Positions 43,701-52,680 of a stretch of DNA of 64,000 nt are shown here, piece by piece. Position 1 is the stretch's first letter. Every line of letters begins with the position of its first letter. Under the pieces are notes generated by a model that did not search any database, had not been told where the DNA came from, and worked only from the letters and a program-made list of their open reading frames with translations. The position numbers and the translations under genes are program-made. This DNA is from a virus, in the IMG/VR virus record IMGVR_UViG_3300037189_012887, positions 62,001-126,000 of that record. One strand, written 5' to 3'.

Positions 43701-44544
43701 CTCGAACAGCGACTTCAGCTATCCATACCCCGTCTTTACGGACGTGTTCAACGAGACCTATGTCATCAACAACGACTACAGCAACGAGAATACTCGTCAC
43801 GGAAACGCTCTAGCAAAGCATATCTCTACCAAGATCAACTTTGCTCAGGGTAAGATGGCCGAGGACATCGTAGTATACATCGACGCGTACAGGCCTGTCG
43901 GTACCGACATTCAAGTATTTGCTAAGATCTACAACAGCGCAGACTTTGACTCGTTTGACGACAAAGACTGGACGAGACTTACATACACCAACGCCGCTAT
44001 GTCCTCGGTCTATTCTGGACAGGGTAACTACTCGGATGTCAAGGAATATACGTATGGGTTCCAAGCGCAGCCGAACACAGTATTCACTTCGACTGGAACG
44101 GTTCAGACGACTCTCAGCAACTCGACGATTACTGGCTCCGGAACTACTTTCTCACTCGACTATAAGCCAGGCGACCTGATCAAGATCCAGAGTCCACTGT
44201 TCTCTAACAACTACCAGATCTCGGTAGTCAACAGCGTCGCGAACGACACCTCACTTATCTTGACTGACGTCGTCGCAAACAACAACTTAGTCGGAAGCGG
44301 TTTCAACATCGCCCTTCTCGGCCGTGCCCCGATCATTCAGTCTTCGGGTGCGATCATCTCGAGCGGATATCCATATCAGGCATTCAACAACATCACGAAC
44401 GGAAACGTCATCAGGTACTACAACTCATCTATGGTACCGTTTGATACCTACGATACTTTCCAGATCAAGATGGTCCTGCTATCTAACAGCGTCGCAGTAG
44501 CTCCTATGGTAAACAACATCAGGGCGATCGGTGTGTCTGCATGA
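40747..44544 (+). CDS. Virion structural protein with Asp-box beta-propeller
   Basis: A 1265-residue protein. ATG 40747 is preferred to TTG 40744 because AAGGA is seven bases ahead. The N terminus (LFNLAQTFYVDGDAVAKSDN, LTSINLYFKSVPKA) is typical of a marine T4-like structural family. Residues about 457-760 are sialidase-like blades with Asp boxes STDYGATW and SSDNGTTW and repeated YGNGNFVAVG motifs. The C terminus (from 43430) is another beta domain. The propeller may bind a surface glycan. Confidence 0.8.
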   Translation: MLFNLAQTFYVDGDAVAKSDNIVLTSINLYFKSVPKATNNKSGINNPGVTVTISKVLPDGSPNINGLVDRAVSRLEYSDIAASTDASTGTKFYFSSYPIILQTNQTYAILVKYDGDEDFVLWSARENDIIVGTNQTAAGAFAKNVVAYYELAEALISSAPPSSSNSGSIGYSSGTQSYWKSLKNMDLKFTVFCARFNVSSVVSNAAISGYSAVYNNVKNRQEFITFDKLNSYAIYGGRYSKRGGSSSILHTIGWDDYSNKGELVYQVTPMLNGTLTVNSSSTTIRSNDTSKINFTNVYKQNGTDDMYIVLISNNYMDTDTRNFLARPKIKYPTGSNQYDPFRSDTDVRKIVSIVNASAIIVDNNPTFSDTTARMSISPVGVLSLMDNRNHLLPDSDGDYDDTDVFRTKNQNIVHLDNSNANSVVRFVNNAIEYIALNLPQVSYNGIFSISNSSITTPMYGITVGTQASVNAIVSVGEKQTIQSSTDAINWTTKFSNSSSNAALYSVISGNNIFVAVGNNSLALYSNASLSTWYKSVTPQIDGQYALRGVAYGGGTFVAVGRYKSDKTGAYILVSNSTLITNSTAGWTQKTFSGSTSSGALRSVTYGAAGTFVAVGDNTFAISTDYGATWSAVSQNSVGKGQYFDVTYGNSVYVAVGSSGVQTSTDGLNWVYRPIDSSHVGQYIFSVSYGNGNFVAVGGRGSKRDHYIAVSSDNGTTWTYRDAPKTLKRYLDRQGSFRQIGYGVINSTFDVFAATSMPRDRRIGDRFNYGYGQFIYATSATVASMAPGANVESSTGTGYSSSDYIEISTANTQYPSYGNTRCYAYANIAVNGSGGITSVTISNTGYGFPGVNTLNNIKYRILNSGGSLSSGSGANLSFFVGSTVRTEHSGLVFSNTTVIDIPISKVVPAIRLTRSIHDRSYDLKMVLNWTRDALTGKSRLASSINAVPLAIYSNTHLESNSVYVMMSRSNEVLGSSSNSVLVVNAVSNSDFSYPYPVFTDVFNETYVINNDYSNENTRHGNALAKHISTKINFAQGKMAEDIVVYIDAYRPVGTDIQVFAKIYNSADFDSFDDKDWTRLTYTNAAMSSVYSGQGNYSDVKEYTYGFQAQPNTVFTSTGTVQTTLSNSTITGSGTTFSLDYKPGDLIKIQSPLFSNNYQISVVNSVANDTSLILTDVVANNNLVGSGFNIALLGRAPIIQSSGAIISSGYPYQAFNNITNGNVIRYYNSSMVPFDTYDTFQIKMVLLSNSVAVAPMVNNIRAIGVSA

Positions 44545-44762
44545 TTGATCTAGAAAAGACAAACGCTGCTGGACTGATGCGAGACAAGTCTACAGGCGCA
44601 ATTATAAATACGAATGAGTCAGAGTATCTCACGTATAGAGAACAGGTCGCTAGGGCTAAAGAGGTAAACTCTCTTAAGAACCAAGTCGACGATATAAGAG
44701 GCGAAGTAAGTGAGATCAAAGACATGCTCAAGTCAATCCTGCAGGCGGTAAAGAATGGCTAA
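44541..44762 (+). CDS. Small coiled-coil structural protein
   Basis: A 73-residue protein, coupled to the gene upstream by ATGA overlap. N-terminal LMRDKSTGAIINTNESEYLTY then a coiled coil (KEVNSLKNQVDDIRGEVSEI). I recall such short proteins ahead of fibre genes in cyanophages. Probably a trimeric adaptor. Confidence 0.75.
   Translation: MIDLEKTNAAGLMRDKSTGAIINTNESEYLTYREQVARAKEVNSLKNQVDDIRGEVSEIKDMLKSILQAVKNG
44603..44610 (+). promoter_or_regulatory. Candidate late promoter
   Basis: A full TATAAATA inside the small coiled-coil gene, 145 bases ahead of the structural gene at 44755. The match is exact but its position in coding sequence lowers certainty. Confidence 0.5.
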
Positions 44763-45384
44763 TACATATCTACCAACGGTCAACGTCTCTTCAGATACTT
44801 TCGACTCATGGATAGCCGCGACCAACAGCGCCATCTATGCGCTGCAGAGCATAGTAGTTACCGCTTCCCCTACCGGCGCCGGTGACTACACTTACGGCAA
44901 CGGCTACGTTCAGGGCATCCTCGGTGCAAACACCCTAGTCGCTACCAACATCAGGTCGGGTAACGTACAGGGAGCAAACTCTACTCTGTACATCCAGTCA
45001 AACACCGCTTTCTCTGGTAACTCGGTCAGCGTAAACGGTTACGTCTCAGTTGGACAGGGACTCTCGGTATATCAGTCAGCTAACTTAGTCGTCAACTCTT
45101 CTGCTGGACAAGTCATCGACACGTTCTCGAACTCGTCTTTCAGGACCGTCAAGTACGTCATAAGCATCAAGGACAACAACGCCAACAACTATCAGGCTAC
45201 CGAGATAATGCTCCTCCAGAGCGGAGGCAACGTGTACGTGACGGAGTACGCCACGCTCATCAGCAACAGCTCACTCGCTCAGTTCTCGGCCAACGTCGCT
45301 TCGGGTAACGTAAACCTTCTCTATACTCCTGGCGTCTCTACGAATAGCACCATCAACATCGTCAAGACAATGGTATCGGTGTAA
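44755..45384 (+). CDS. Phage structural protein (fibre-associated)
   Basis: A 209-residue protein. The N terminus (TFDSWIAATNSAIYALQSIV) is helical; the C-terminal domain FRTVKYVISIKDNNANNYQA, TEIMLLQSGGNVYVTEYATL is a beta domain I know from cyanophage virion proteins. Asn/Ser-rich centre resembles the large fibre. Eight-base overlap with the gene ahead. Confidence 0.75.
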   Translation: MANTYLPTVNVSSDTFDSWIAATNSAIYALQSIVVTASPTGAGDYTYGNGYVQGILGANTLVATNIRSGNVQGANSTLYIQSNTAFSGNSVSVNGYVSVGQGLSVYQSANLVVNSSAGQVIDTFSNSSFRTVKYVISIKDNNANNYQATEIMLLQSGGNVYVTEYATLISNSSLAQFSANVASGNVNLLYTPGVSTNSTINIVKTMVSV

Positions 45385-45385
45385 C

Positions 45386-45718
45386 ATGGCCGTCAAGTCG
45401 AACCTAGTCATAGATCAGGGAAGTACCTTCAGCGCTACCCTCACCGTGACCGACGTAAACAACGACCCGATCGACCTCACCAACTACACCGCGTCGGCTA
45501 AGCTCAGGAAGTGGTACACGTCTAACAGCTCAGTCTCTTTCTCGACCTCTTCAGGAAACAGTTCGGGTCTGATCACCCTCTCACTCGACTACGTCACTAC
45601 TGGATCTCTTGACTCAGGAAGGTACGTCTACGACGTCGAGCTTACCGACACTGTAGCCAACTCGGTCTACAGGGTAATCGAGGGCATAGCTACCGTGACT
45701 CCACAGGTCACTAGGTAG
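45386..45718 (+). CDS. Small beta-sandwich structural protein
   Basis: A 110-residue protein: KSNLVIDQGSTFSATLTVTD, PIDLTNYTASAKLRKWY, GRYVYDVELTDTVANSVYRV, EGIATVTPQVTR. This is the BppU/Ig-like small domain seen in many marine T4-like phages beside fibres. Likely decorates fibre or baseplate. Confidence 0.78.
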   Translation: MAVKSNLVIDQGSTFSATLTVTDVNNDPIDLTNYTASAKLRKWYTSNSSVSFSTSSGNSSGLITLSLDYVTTGSLDSGRYVYDVELTDTVANSVYRVIEGIATVTPQVTR

Positions 45719-45921
45719 TGGTCAACAACAGCATAGTACAGTCGAGCTTCGACTCAAGTTCTTCTATAAAGACTTCGGTCTCGGCTAGGTCTTCTAACCT
45801 CACTTCTCGAGTATTCCCACACTCGGTATCTATCGCTGCGTCTAGCCCGTTTAGGTCTTCTATAACCGTCTCAAATACTTCTTCTAAGACAACAATTTCT
45901 CAGAAATCCATACCCGTCTGA
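45718..45921 (+). CDS. Ser-rich small protein, uncertain
   Basis: A 67-residue frame with GTG start sharing a base with the previous TAG stop. About a third of residues are serine, with little other signal. No competing gene on either strand and tight coupling make it plausible; low complexity makes it uncertain. Confidence 0.4.
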   Translation: MVNNSIVQSSFDSSSSIKTSVSARSSNLTSRVFPHSVSIAASSPFRSSITVSNTSSKTTISQKSIPV

Positions 45922-45932
45922 TCTCTTCTTTT

Positions 45933-45940
45933 TATAAATA
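45933..45940 (+). promoter_or_regulatory. Late promoter of the large fibre gene
   Basis: TATAAATA in TTTTTATAAATAAAAG, 36 bases before the ATG at 45976, in a non-coding gap. Flanking TTCTTTT and AAAAGAA form an inverted repeat around it. Confidence 0.82.
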
Positions 45941-45975
45941 AAAGAAAAAGAGCCAACCGGGAAAGGGAACGGAGA

Positions 45976-48900
45976 ATGGCGGATAAAGACTTTGTCGTCA
46001 AGAACGGCATCGTGGTCAATTCCACACTCATTGTTGCGACTGCTGGATCAGTAGGTATCAACAGCGCGTCTGCCGACGCGACCCTCGCCGTAGTAGGCAC
46101 AGCCAACGTCTCCGGCAACGTCAAGTTCGCTTCCAATCTCACAGTCATCGGTACGTCGAACTCTGCTAACTTAAACGTCAGTGGACTCGCTAACGTCGCC
46201 AACCTAAACACCAACGTCGCCAACTCGGTGTCGGTAATTACCTCGACGGTCAACTCGATCTCGGTAAACTCCGCGACGGTAAACGCTACCACCTCGGTAG
46301 TAGTCGGCGCTAACTCTACGCTGAACACCTCTGCCATTCAAGTCGGCACCGCCGCTCAGCAGTTCACGGCGAACGCCTCGACGATCTCGGTCGGTAACTC
46401 TACCGTCAACACATATTCAAACTCGACTCACTTCTTCTCGGGTAACTCTACCTACTACGGCTTCGGTAACAACACCGCAGAAGTAGTAGTGAACCCGCTC
46501 GGCAACACGGCTATATTCGCTACCGGCGTCACCGTCAACTCGACGTCTGGTCTGGTCATCGTCGGTACCGCAGCCAACGCTACTGCTATAAACACCACTG
46601 CGATCTCGGTAGGTAACTCTACCGTCAACTCGGTAGTAGGAAGCGGCGTAGTCAATACGGTAACGATCAATACGACTACCATGTATGGTAACTCGGTCGG
46701 CCTACATACCGGTAACGTCTTAGCTGTAATCGTCAACGCCGTTACGGTCAATACCTCGACTGTAAATGCTGTCTCGGTCAACTCTACTTCGTTTACCTCT
46801 ACCGGTCTAGCAAACGTAGCCAACCTCAACACGAACGTGGCCAACTCGTCTACGCTGAACGTGACTGGTCTAGCGAACGTTGGCAACCTTAATACCAGCG
46901 TCGTAAACTCTTCTTCGCTCAACGTCACGGGTCTGGCTACGCTAGGTAACTCGACTGCCAACGTATCAAACTCTACTACTCTGAACGTTACCGGACTCGC
47001 AAACGTCGGTAACCTCAACACGTCAGTAGCGAACTCTTCTTCGCTCAACGTTACCGGACTCGCAAACGTCGGCAACGTCAATACGACTACGGTCAACTCG
47101 ACGTCGATCAACGTCACTGGGACGGTAAATGCCGTAACCGTCAACACGTCTACAGTAAACGCAGCGTCGGTCAACTCCGCTACCGTGAACGCTACTACGA
47201 GCGCGGTAGTCGGCTCAAACGTCACAGTAAACACCTCGGCGGTGTTCATCGGCAACAGCACTCAGCAGCTGATAGCAAACAGCTTCGCTGTATCGGTCGG
47301 TAACACTACCGTCAATACTTTCTCGAACTCGACTCACTTCTTCTCTGGTAACTCTACGGTATACGGCTTTGTCAATAACGTATCAGAGGTAATAGCGAGC
47401 CCTTCGGGTAACACGACGGTAAACTCTACTGCGATCTCTGTCAACTCTACTTCTGGACAGATCATCGTCGGTACAGCTGCTAACGCTTCCGTTATCAATA
47501 CAACCGCCATCTCTGTCGGCAACTCTACTGTAAACTCAGTAGTAGGAAGTGGCGTCGTCAACACCGTCACGATCAACGTCACCACAGTCAACGGCAACAC
47601 CGTCGGCCTACATACCGGTAACGTCAACTCGACAGTCGTCAACTCGACCTCGATCAACACGACCGGTCTAGTCACCGCGGCCAACCTCAACACCAACGTC
47701 GCCAACACTACCAACGTAAACGCGACTACGGTTAACGCCCTAGCGAACGTCCAGACGAACACGGTCTTTGCGACTAACGTCTACGCGACCTTCGCCAACG
47801 CCGCTACAGTAAACTCGGTCACCATCAACACGTCGACGGTCAACGCGGTATCTGTCAACTCGACTACGGTGAACGCGGCTACCTCTGTCGTGGTCGGCTC
47901 GAACGTTACCCTGAATACCTCGACTCTGTCGATCGGCAACAGCACTGTCAACTCGGCTATCAACAACGGTAACTTGGTAGTTACAGGTCTAGCCAACGTA
48001 GGAAGTGCGAACATCGTCGGCAACCTGTTTGTCGGCGGTAACTTCACGGTCACCGGTACCTTGTCATATAACGGTACGGGCAACTCGTCGATCTTCCCGT
48101 CAAGTAACAGCCTGCAGCTAGGTAACTCTACCGCAAGGTGGATCGTGTACGGCATGACCGGCGACTTTGCAAACGGCTTGAACGTAACCAGCGCCGGCAT
48201 GATCTCGACGTTCGGTAACACGATCAACGTGACTTCCGGTAACGTCAACATCCTTGCGGGTAACTTCAGCGTCTCTAACTCAGCTTCTGCCAACAGCATA
48301 TCGGTCGGCAACAGCACGGTCAACGCGTCCATCAACAGCACGTCGTTCTCCGGCACCGCTGCCAACGCTGCTTTGCTCAACGCAAAGACTGAAGGTAACC
48401 TAAACGTCAACTCGGCAGCGTATCTCGGCTCGATCGCTGCTTCTGGATACCAGACGACCGCTGGCTTGTCGGGCAACGTAGCTACCCTTACGTCGAACTC
48501 GACTACGTACTTCGGTGGTCAGCTCGCCGCATACTTCGCTGCCAACTCGGTAGTCTACTCGACGTTCGCCACGAACACTTACGTCAATCAGACGTTCGCG
48601 AACATCACTACCCCTATAGTCGCAACCTCAGTGACCGTAGGCAACTCGACAGTCAACTCGGTAGTGAACAGTACGGCCTTCACCGGCACCGCGAACAACG
48701 CTACCTACGCTTTCGGTAAGACTGAGGGTAACTTAAACGCTAACTCATCTAACTATCTCGGCGGCGTGTCAGCTGCGGGATACCAGCTGACGAGTACACT
48801 ATCTTCTAACGTGGCTACCCTAGCGTCAAACTCTGCATCGTACTTTGGCGGACAGCTTCCTACTTACTTCGCATCTAACTCCGCTGTATACTCTACGTTT

Positions 48901-50601
48901 GCGCAGAACTCTGCAGTATACTCGATATTCGCTCAGAACTCTGCAGTGTATGCTACTTTTGCTCAGAACACCGCTGTCTACACTACGTTCGCTCAGAACT
49001 CTGCTGTCTACGCTGCTTTTGCTCAGAACACCAGCGTCTACTCAACGTTTGCACAGAATACCGCAATCTATGGATACGCTGCCTCCAATGCCTATGTCAA
49101 CTCGACATTTGCTCAGAACACCGCTGTCTACACTACGTTCGCTCAGAACTCTGCTGTCTACGCTACCTTCGCTCAGAACTCAGCGATATATGCGTATGCC
49201 GCTTCAAATACATACGTTAACAGCACATTTGCACAGAACACTAGCGTCTATGCTACCTTTGCCCAGAACTCAGCGATCTATGCATACGCTGCTTCTAACA
49301 CTTATGTAAACGGTAACTTCGCAAACATTACTACCCCTATTATCTCGACTTCTGTCACAGTCGGCAACAGCACAGTCAACTCGGTCATCAACTCGACCTC
49401 GTTCGTAGGCACGCACACGGGTAACGTCGTCGGAGCTACCTCGGTCAACACCGTATCTCTCAACACGACCGGTCTGGCTAACGTAGCCAACCTCAACACA
49501 AACGTGGCTAACTCGACTACTCTTAACGTTACGGGTCTCGCTACAGTAGGTAACTTGACCGCCAATGTCGCCAACGCCGTCACAGTAAACGCGTCGACAA
49601 TCAATGCTGCATCGGTCAACTCCGCTAGCGTCAACGCTACTACTTCAGTCATAGTCGGCGCCAACGTCTATATCAACACTTCATCGATTGCAGTCGGTAA
49701 CTCTACCGTCAACTCAGTCATCGGCAGCGGTACGCTTACAGTCAACAGTCTAGCGATCGTCGGTAACCTCAATACCAACGTAGCTAACTCAATCAACTTA
49801 AACGTGACTGGTACGACCAACGTAGCGACATTTAACACTTCTGGACTTGCAAACGTAGCCAACTTGAACACCAACGTGGCCAACTCGACCACGCTGAACG
49901 TCACAGGCCTCGCTACGGTAGGTAACGTCAACGCCAACGTAGCGAACGCGGTCACCGTTAACGCGTCTACCGTGAACGCTATCTCTGTCAACTCAGCTAG
50001 CGTCAACGCTACTACGTCGATAGTAGTCGGTGCCAACGTATTCATCAATACCTCAGCGATAGCAGTAGGTAACTCTACAGTCAACTCGGTAATTGGTAGT
50101 GGTACGCTTACAGTCAACAGTCTAGCGATCGTCGGTAACCTCAATACCAACGTCGCCAACTCGACCACTCTTAACGTGACTGGTCTGGCTACCATAGGTA
50201 ACGTCAACGCCAACGTAGCAAACGTTACATCCCTGAACGCTAATAGCACCGGTACCATCGCGGTATTCTCGAACTCGACGGTTAGGTCTGTAACGATCAA
50301 CTCGTCTGCCGTATTCCTAGCTAACTCGACGGGTATTGTAGCCAACAGCTCTCTCGGCAACGCTGGTCAGGTACTGACGTCGAACGGTTCTGGTCTATAC
50401 TGGGCCAACTCGACGGCGGTCGGCAGCAGCGGTACGGGTACGGGTAACTCGAGCGGTACCGACACAGCGTTCTTCATCAACGGCCAGACGGTCAACAGCG
50501 ACTATACCACGGTAGCTACATCTAACTACCTTTCGGCTGGTCCAATTACCGTCAACGGCAACGTAGTCATCACGACCGGCTCACGCTGGGCCATCGTCTA
50601 A
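45976..50601 (+). CDS. Large repetitive tail fibre protein
   Basis: A 1541-residue fibre made almost wholly of Asn/Ser/Thr/Val repeats: LNVTGLANVGNLNTSVANSS units, ISVGNSTVNSVV units, VNAVTVNTSTVNA units, then a block of decapeptides (48868-49327). The N terminus ADKDFVVKNGIVVN is a known virion attachment type; the C-terminal NAGQVLTSNGSGLYWANS and SRWAIV is the usual end of these marine fibres. It should form a trimeric beta-helical or coiled shaft. Confidence 0.88.
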   Translation: MADKDFVVKNGIVVNSTLIVATAGSVGINSASADATLAVVGTANVSGNVKFASNLTVIGTSNSANLNVSGLANVANLNTNVANSVSVITSTVNSISVNSATVNATTSVVVGANSTLNTSAIQVGTAAQQFTANASTISVGNSTVNTYSNSTHFFSGNSTYYGFGNNTAEVVVNPLGNTAIFATGVTVNSTSGLVIVGTAANATAINTTAISVGNSTVNSVVGSGVVNTVTINTTTMYGNSVGLHTGNVLAVIVNAVTVNTSTVNAVSVNSTSFTSTGLANVANLNTNVANSSTLNVTGLANVGNLNTSVVNSSSLNVTGLATLGNSTANVSNSTTLNVTGLANVGNLNTSVANSSSLNVTGLANVGNVNTTTVNSTSINVTGTVNAVTVNTSTVNAASVNSATVNATTSAVVGSNVTVNTSAVFIGNSTQQLIANSFAVSVGNTTVNTFSNSTHFFSGNSTVYGFVNNVSEVIASPSGNTTVNSTAISVNSTSGQIIVGTAANASVINTTAISVGNSTVNSVVGSGVVNTVTINVTTVNGNTVGLHTGNVNSTVVNSTSINTTGLVTAANLNTNVANTTNVNATTVNALANVQTNTVFATNVYATFANAATVNSVTINTSTVNAVSVNSTTVNAATSVVVGSNVTLNTSTLSIGNSTVNSAINNGNLVVTGLANVGSANIVGNLFVGGNFTVTGTLSYNGTGNSSIFPSSNSLQLGNSTARWIVYGMTGDFANGLNVTSAGMISTFGNTINVTSGNVNILAGNFSVSNSASANSISVGNSTVNASINSTSFSGTAANAALLNAKTEGNLNVNSAAYLGSIAASGYQTTAGLSGNVATLTSNSTTYFGGQLAAYFAANSVVYSTFATNTYVNQTFANITTPIVATSVTVGNSTVNSVVNSTAFTGTANNATYAFGKTEGNLNANSSNYLGGVSAAGYQLTSTLSSNVATLASNSASYFGGQLPTYFASNSAVYSTFAQNSAVYSIFAQNSAVYATFAQNTAVYTTFAQNSAVYAAFAQNTSVYSTFAQNTAIYGYAASNAYVNSTFAQNTAVYTTFAQNSAVYATFAQNSAIYAYAASNTYVNSTFAQNTSVYATFAQNSAIYAYAASNTYVNGNFANITTPIISTSVTVGNSTVNSVINSTSFVGTHTGNVVGATSVNTVSLNTTGLANVANLNTNVANSTTLNVTGLATVGNLTANVANAVTVNASTINAASVNSASVNATTSVIVGANVYINTSSIAVGNSTVNSVIGSGTLTVNSLAIVGNLNTNVANSINLNVTGTTNVATFNTSGLANVANLNTNVANSTTLNVTGLATVGNVNANVANAVTVNASTVNAISVNSASVNATTSIVVGANVFINTSAIAVGNSTVNSVIGSGTLTVNSLAIVGNLNTNVANSTTLNVTGLATIGNVNANVANVTSLNANSTGTIAVFSNSTVRSVTINSSAVFLANSTGIVANSSLGNAGQVLTSNGSGLYWANSTAVGSSGTGTGNSSGTDTAFFINGQTVNSDYTTVATSNYLSAGPITVNGNVVITTGSRWAIV
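48868..49327 (+). repeat. Decapeptide repeat block in the large fibre
   Basis: About 15 consecutive 30-base units encoding variants of YATFAQNSAV, with every few units replaced by YAYAASNTYV. Codons differ between units with the same residues, so DNA identity is kept lower than protein identity. Confidence 0.9.
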
Positions 50602-50615
50602 GGAGCATCTAGAAT

Positions 50616-51362
50616 ATGTCAGTCTTAAGCGTAACTACAATTCAAACCGCAAACGGAACTACAGACCTTACGATCACTACCGGCAACAGCTCAGGACCGT
50701 CTATTGTAATGTCTTCTACTACCGGTGTAACTACTTTTGGCAATACAAATTTTACTAATACTGCTGTTCGAGGATTTTCTAGTACCTCAAATGGTGTCTA
50801 TGGACTATCTAATTCAGGAATTGGTGTTCTTGGATCTTCAAACTCTTCTGCTGGTGTACAAGGCAACGCAAACAATGGTTATGCAGTACTTGGATATGGT
50901 GGTTTATCTGGCGGAACTGGTATCGGCGGAGCATTTTATTCAAACTCAAGCACAGGTATCTATGCTCAGTCAAACACGGGTACAATAGCACAGTTCGCTA
51001 ACTCTACAGCTACGATCGCGACCGTAACGCAGGCTGGCATGAACGTGCAGACTAACACGTTCAACCTCGGCACCTCGTCAGTCGTGGCAAACGGCTACTC
51101 TCGCCTACCGAACGGCCTGCTGATGCAGTGGGGAACACAGACGGCAACTGTAAATAACGCGTCTGCAGCTACAGCTACTTTCTCTGTCCCGTTTACTTCT
51201 CTCTATTCGGTAACTGTTACTCTGCTGCAAGCAAACGCAACAGCCGCGACCGCGCTAGTAGCTGTCGCTAATACTTCAAACAGCACTTCGGTTACTTGGA
51301 AGACTACTGCAGCAGCGGCTGCTTCTTCACAGACCATGAACTATCTGGCAATAGGAGTCTAA
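50616..51362 (+). CDS. Tail fibre protein, gp53-like C-terminal domain
   Basis: A 248-residue fibre. The middle has hyalin-like repeats GVYGLSNSGIGVLGSSNSSA, GVQGNANNGYAVLGYGG; the C terminus ANGYSRLPNGLLMQWGTQT is the knob of many tail fibres. The central part (about 50730-50990) is AT-richer than both ends, a sign of domain exchange. Confidence 0.82.
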   Translation: MSVLSVTTIQTANGTTDLTITTGNSSGPSIVMSSTTGVTTFGNTNFTNTAVRGFSSTSNGVYGLSNSGIGVLGSSNSSAGVQGNANNGYAVLGYGGLSGGTGIGGAFYSNSSTGIYAQSNTGTIAQFANSTATIATVTQAGMNVQTNTFNLGTSSVVANGYSRLPNGLLMQWGTQTATVNNASAATATFSVPFTSLYSVTVTLLQANATAATALVAVANTSNSTSVTWKTTAAAAASSQTMNYLAIGV

Positions 51363-51365
51363 TTC

Positions 51366-52115
51366 ATGTCAACACTACAGGTTGCAAACGTCTGGCTCGA
51401 GTCTACTGCCAACAACCGTATCCAGATGGGTGCGAGCAACAACTACGTATTTTATGCCGGCGGCCAGTCGGTCATGTCGGTCAACAGCTCATCGGTCGTT
51501 GCTGGCGCTCTAGTCGCCAACGCTACCGGCGTCGTACTTCCTCCGATCTACGCCAACGGCTCTATAGGCACGGCAGGTCAGGCACTGCTGTCGAACAGCT
51601 CGGGTACTTTCTGGGGATCTCCAAGCTACACCGGCGCGAACGTCTTTACTTCCAACAGCACCTTCACGGTCCCAGCGGGCGTCACTAGGGTCAGGGCACA
51701 GGTGCTCGGTGGCGCCGGCGGCACCGGCAGCGCCATGTCTAACTATATTACTACTTCTTTTGGAGCGTATATAACCGGTACGGTCGGCTCTGTGGGCGCT
51801 ACGGGCACAGCCTCTGGCGCATCCGGAGGCGCAGGCGGTACCGGTACCAGTGGAGACGTAAATATCTCCGGAGGAGCTGGCACTCGTACCTTCGGCACTC
51901 AGGGCAGCGTAGGACAGGGAGGTCAGCCGGCATACTTCGGTGGAGTCTATGCTGGAGAAGTTGGGAGTTGGTCGGCTGCGGGCTGTATGTGTACCGGTAG
52001 TTCACAGGGTGGTGGTGGCGCGGGCGGTTATGCCATGAAGGTCATCACGGGCCTCACGCCCGGATCTACTATCGCCGTCACGGTCAGGGGCGGCATCTGT
52101 GTCGTTGAATGGTAA
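51366..52115 (+). CDS. Glycine-rich tail fibre/adhesin 1
   Basis: A 249-residue fibre. N-terminal ANVWLESTANNRIQMGASN, linker VVLPPIYANGSIGTAGQALL, then NVFTSNSTFTVPAGVTRVRA and Gly-rich loops (GGAGGTGSA, SQGGGGAGGYA). The Gly-rich motifs resemble polyglycine sandwich adhesins that bind receptors. Differs from the three later paralogues in its N terminus. Confidence 0.82.
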   Translation: MSTLQVANVWLESTANNRIQMGASNNYVFYAGGQSVMSVNSSSVVAGALVANATGVVLPPIYANGSIGTAGQALLSNSSGTFWGSPSYTGANVFTSNSTFTVPAGVTRVRAQVLGGAGGTGSAMSNYITTSFGAYITGTVGSVGATGTASGASGGAGGTGTSGDVNISGGAGTRTFGTQGSVGQGGQPAYFGGVYAGEVGSWSAAGCMCTGSSQGGGGAGGYAMKVITGLTPGSTIAVTVRGGICVVEW

Positions 52116-52130
52116 CAAGGAGAGTATAAG

Positions 52131-52388
52131 ATGAGATGGGCTTTAATTTCACCTAATGAAGAGATCTATGACCTTGACGAGACTACAGTTCTCGGTTCTA
52201 GGATATGCGACGTCGTCGACGAGAAGTTCGACGTAGCCGAGCCTCTGTTCTGGGAGCAGGTCGGGACCGATATATTCCGTGATATATACTACTGGGATGG
52301 TACCGGCCCTGCCGAGAATCCAGTGTACAAGAAAGTGACTTCTGTCACGGTAAACGCTATGCCCGGAGGACCTACAATTGTTAATTGA
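52131..52388 (+). CDS. Conserved small protein of the fibre cluster
   Basis: An 85-residue protein, RWALISPNEEIYDLDETTV, EPLFWEQVGTDIFRDIYYWD, that I recall following fibre genes in cyanophages. Function unknown; could be a fibre assembly helper. Overlaps the cupin gene by 11 bases. Confidence 0.7.
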   Translation: MRWALISPNEEIYDLDETTVLGSRICDVVDEKFDVAEPLFWEQVGTDIFRDIYYWDGTGPAENPVYKKVTSVTVNAMPGGPTIVN

Positions 52389-52680
52389 TAATGAATTTCT
52401 ATATGGAAAGCTAAAGGGCGTCATCTATGACTTCAAGGAAGTAGGCGACGTTCTGAACCGCCACGCACACGACGCGGACACAGTACACATCAGCATCATA
52501 GCGAAGGGAAGCTTCAAGGTGTCTGGGGACGGCTGGGAGTACACACTTAACTCCGGCGCGCTCCTAGACTGGGAGCCTGGAGTATATCATGAGTTCGAGG
52601 CTCTCGAGCCTGACTCTAGACTCTATAACATCTTGAAGAACTATACTCCTCGACAAGTACTAGGTAACACCGTTGAATGA
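52378..52680 (+). CDS. Cupin-like small protein
   Basis: A 100-residue protein with a cupin fold pattern: LNRHAHDADTVHISIIAKG (metal-site His cluster), FKVSGDGWEYTLNSGALLDW, EPGVYHEFEALE. Start is TTG 52378, fixed by GGAGGA seven bases upstream. Cupins may bind metal or sugar; in a fibre cluster it may modify the fibre or bind host glycan. Coupled to the methyltransferase gene. Confidence 0.72.
   Translation: MLIDNEFLYGKLKGVIYDFKEVGDVLNRHAHDADTVHISIIAKGSFKVSGDGWEYTLNSGALLDWEPGVYHEFEALEPDSRLYNILKNYTPRQVLGNTVE

Noticed and set aside
46455-48476. Long open frames on the minus strand across the large fibre gene (142-268 residues)
   Set aside because: They mirror the repetitive GTN/AAC codon pattern of the + strand fibre gene, have Val/Thr/Leu-only content, no Shine-Dalgarno and no operon partners.
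45976-50601. Diversity-generating retroelement target or CRISPR-like array in the repeats
   Set aside because: No reverse transcriptase or template repeat is visible; the repeats are in-frame coding units without spacers.
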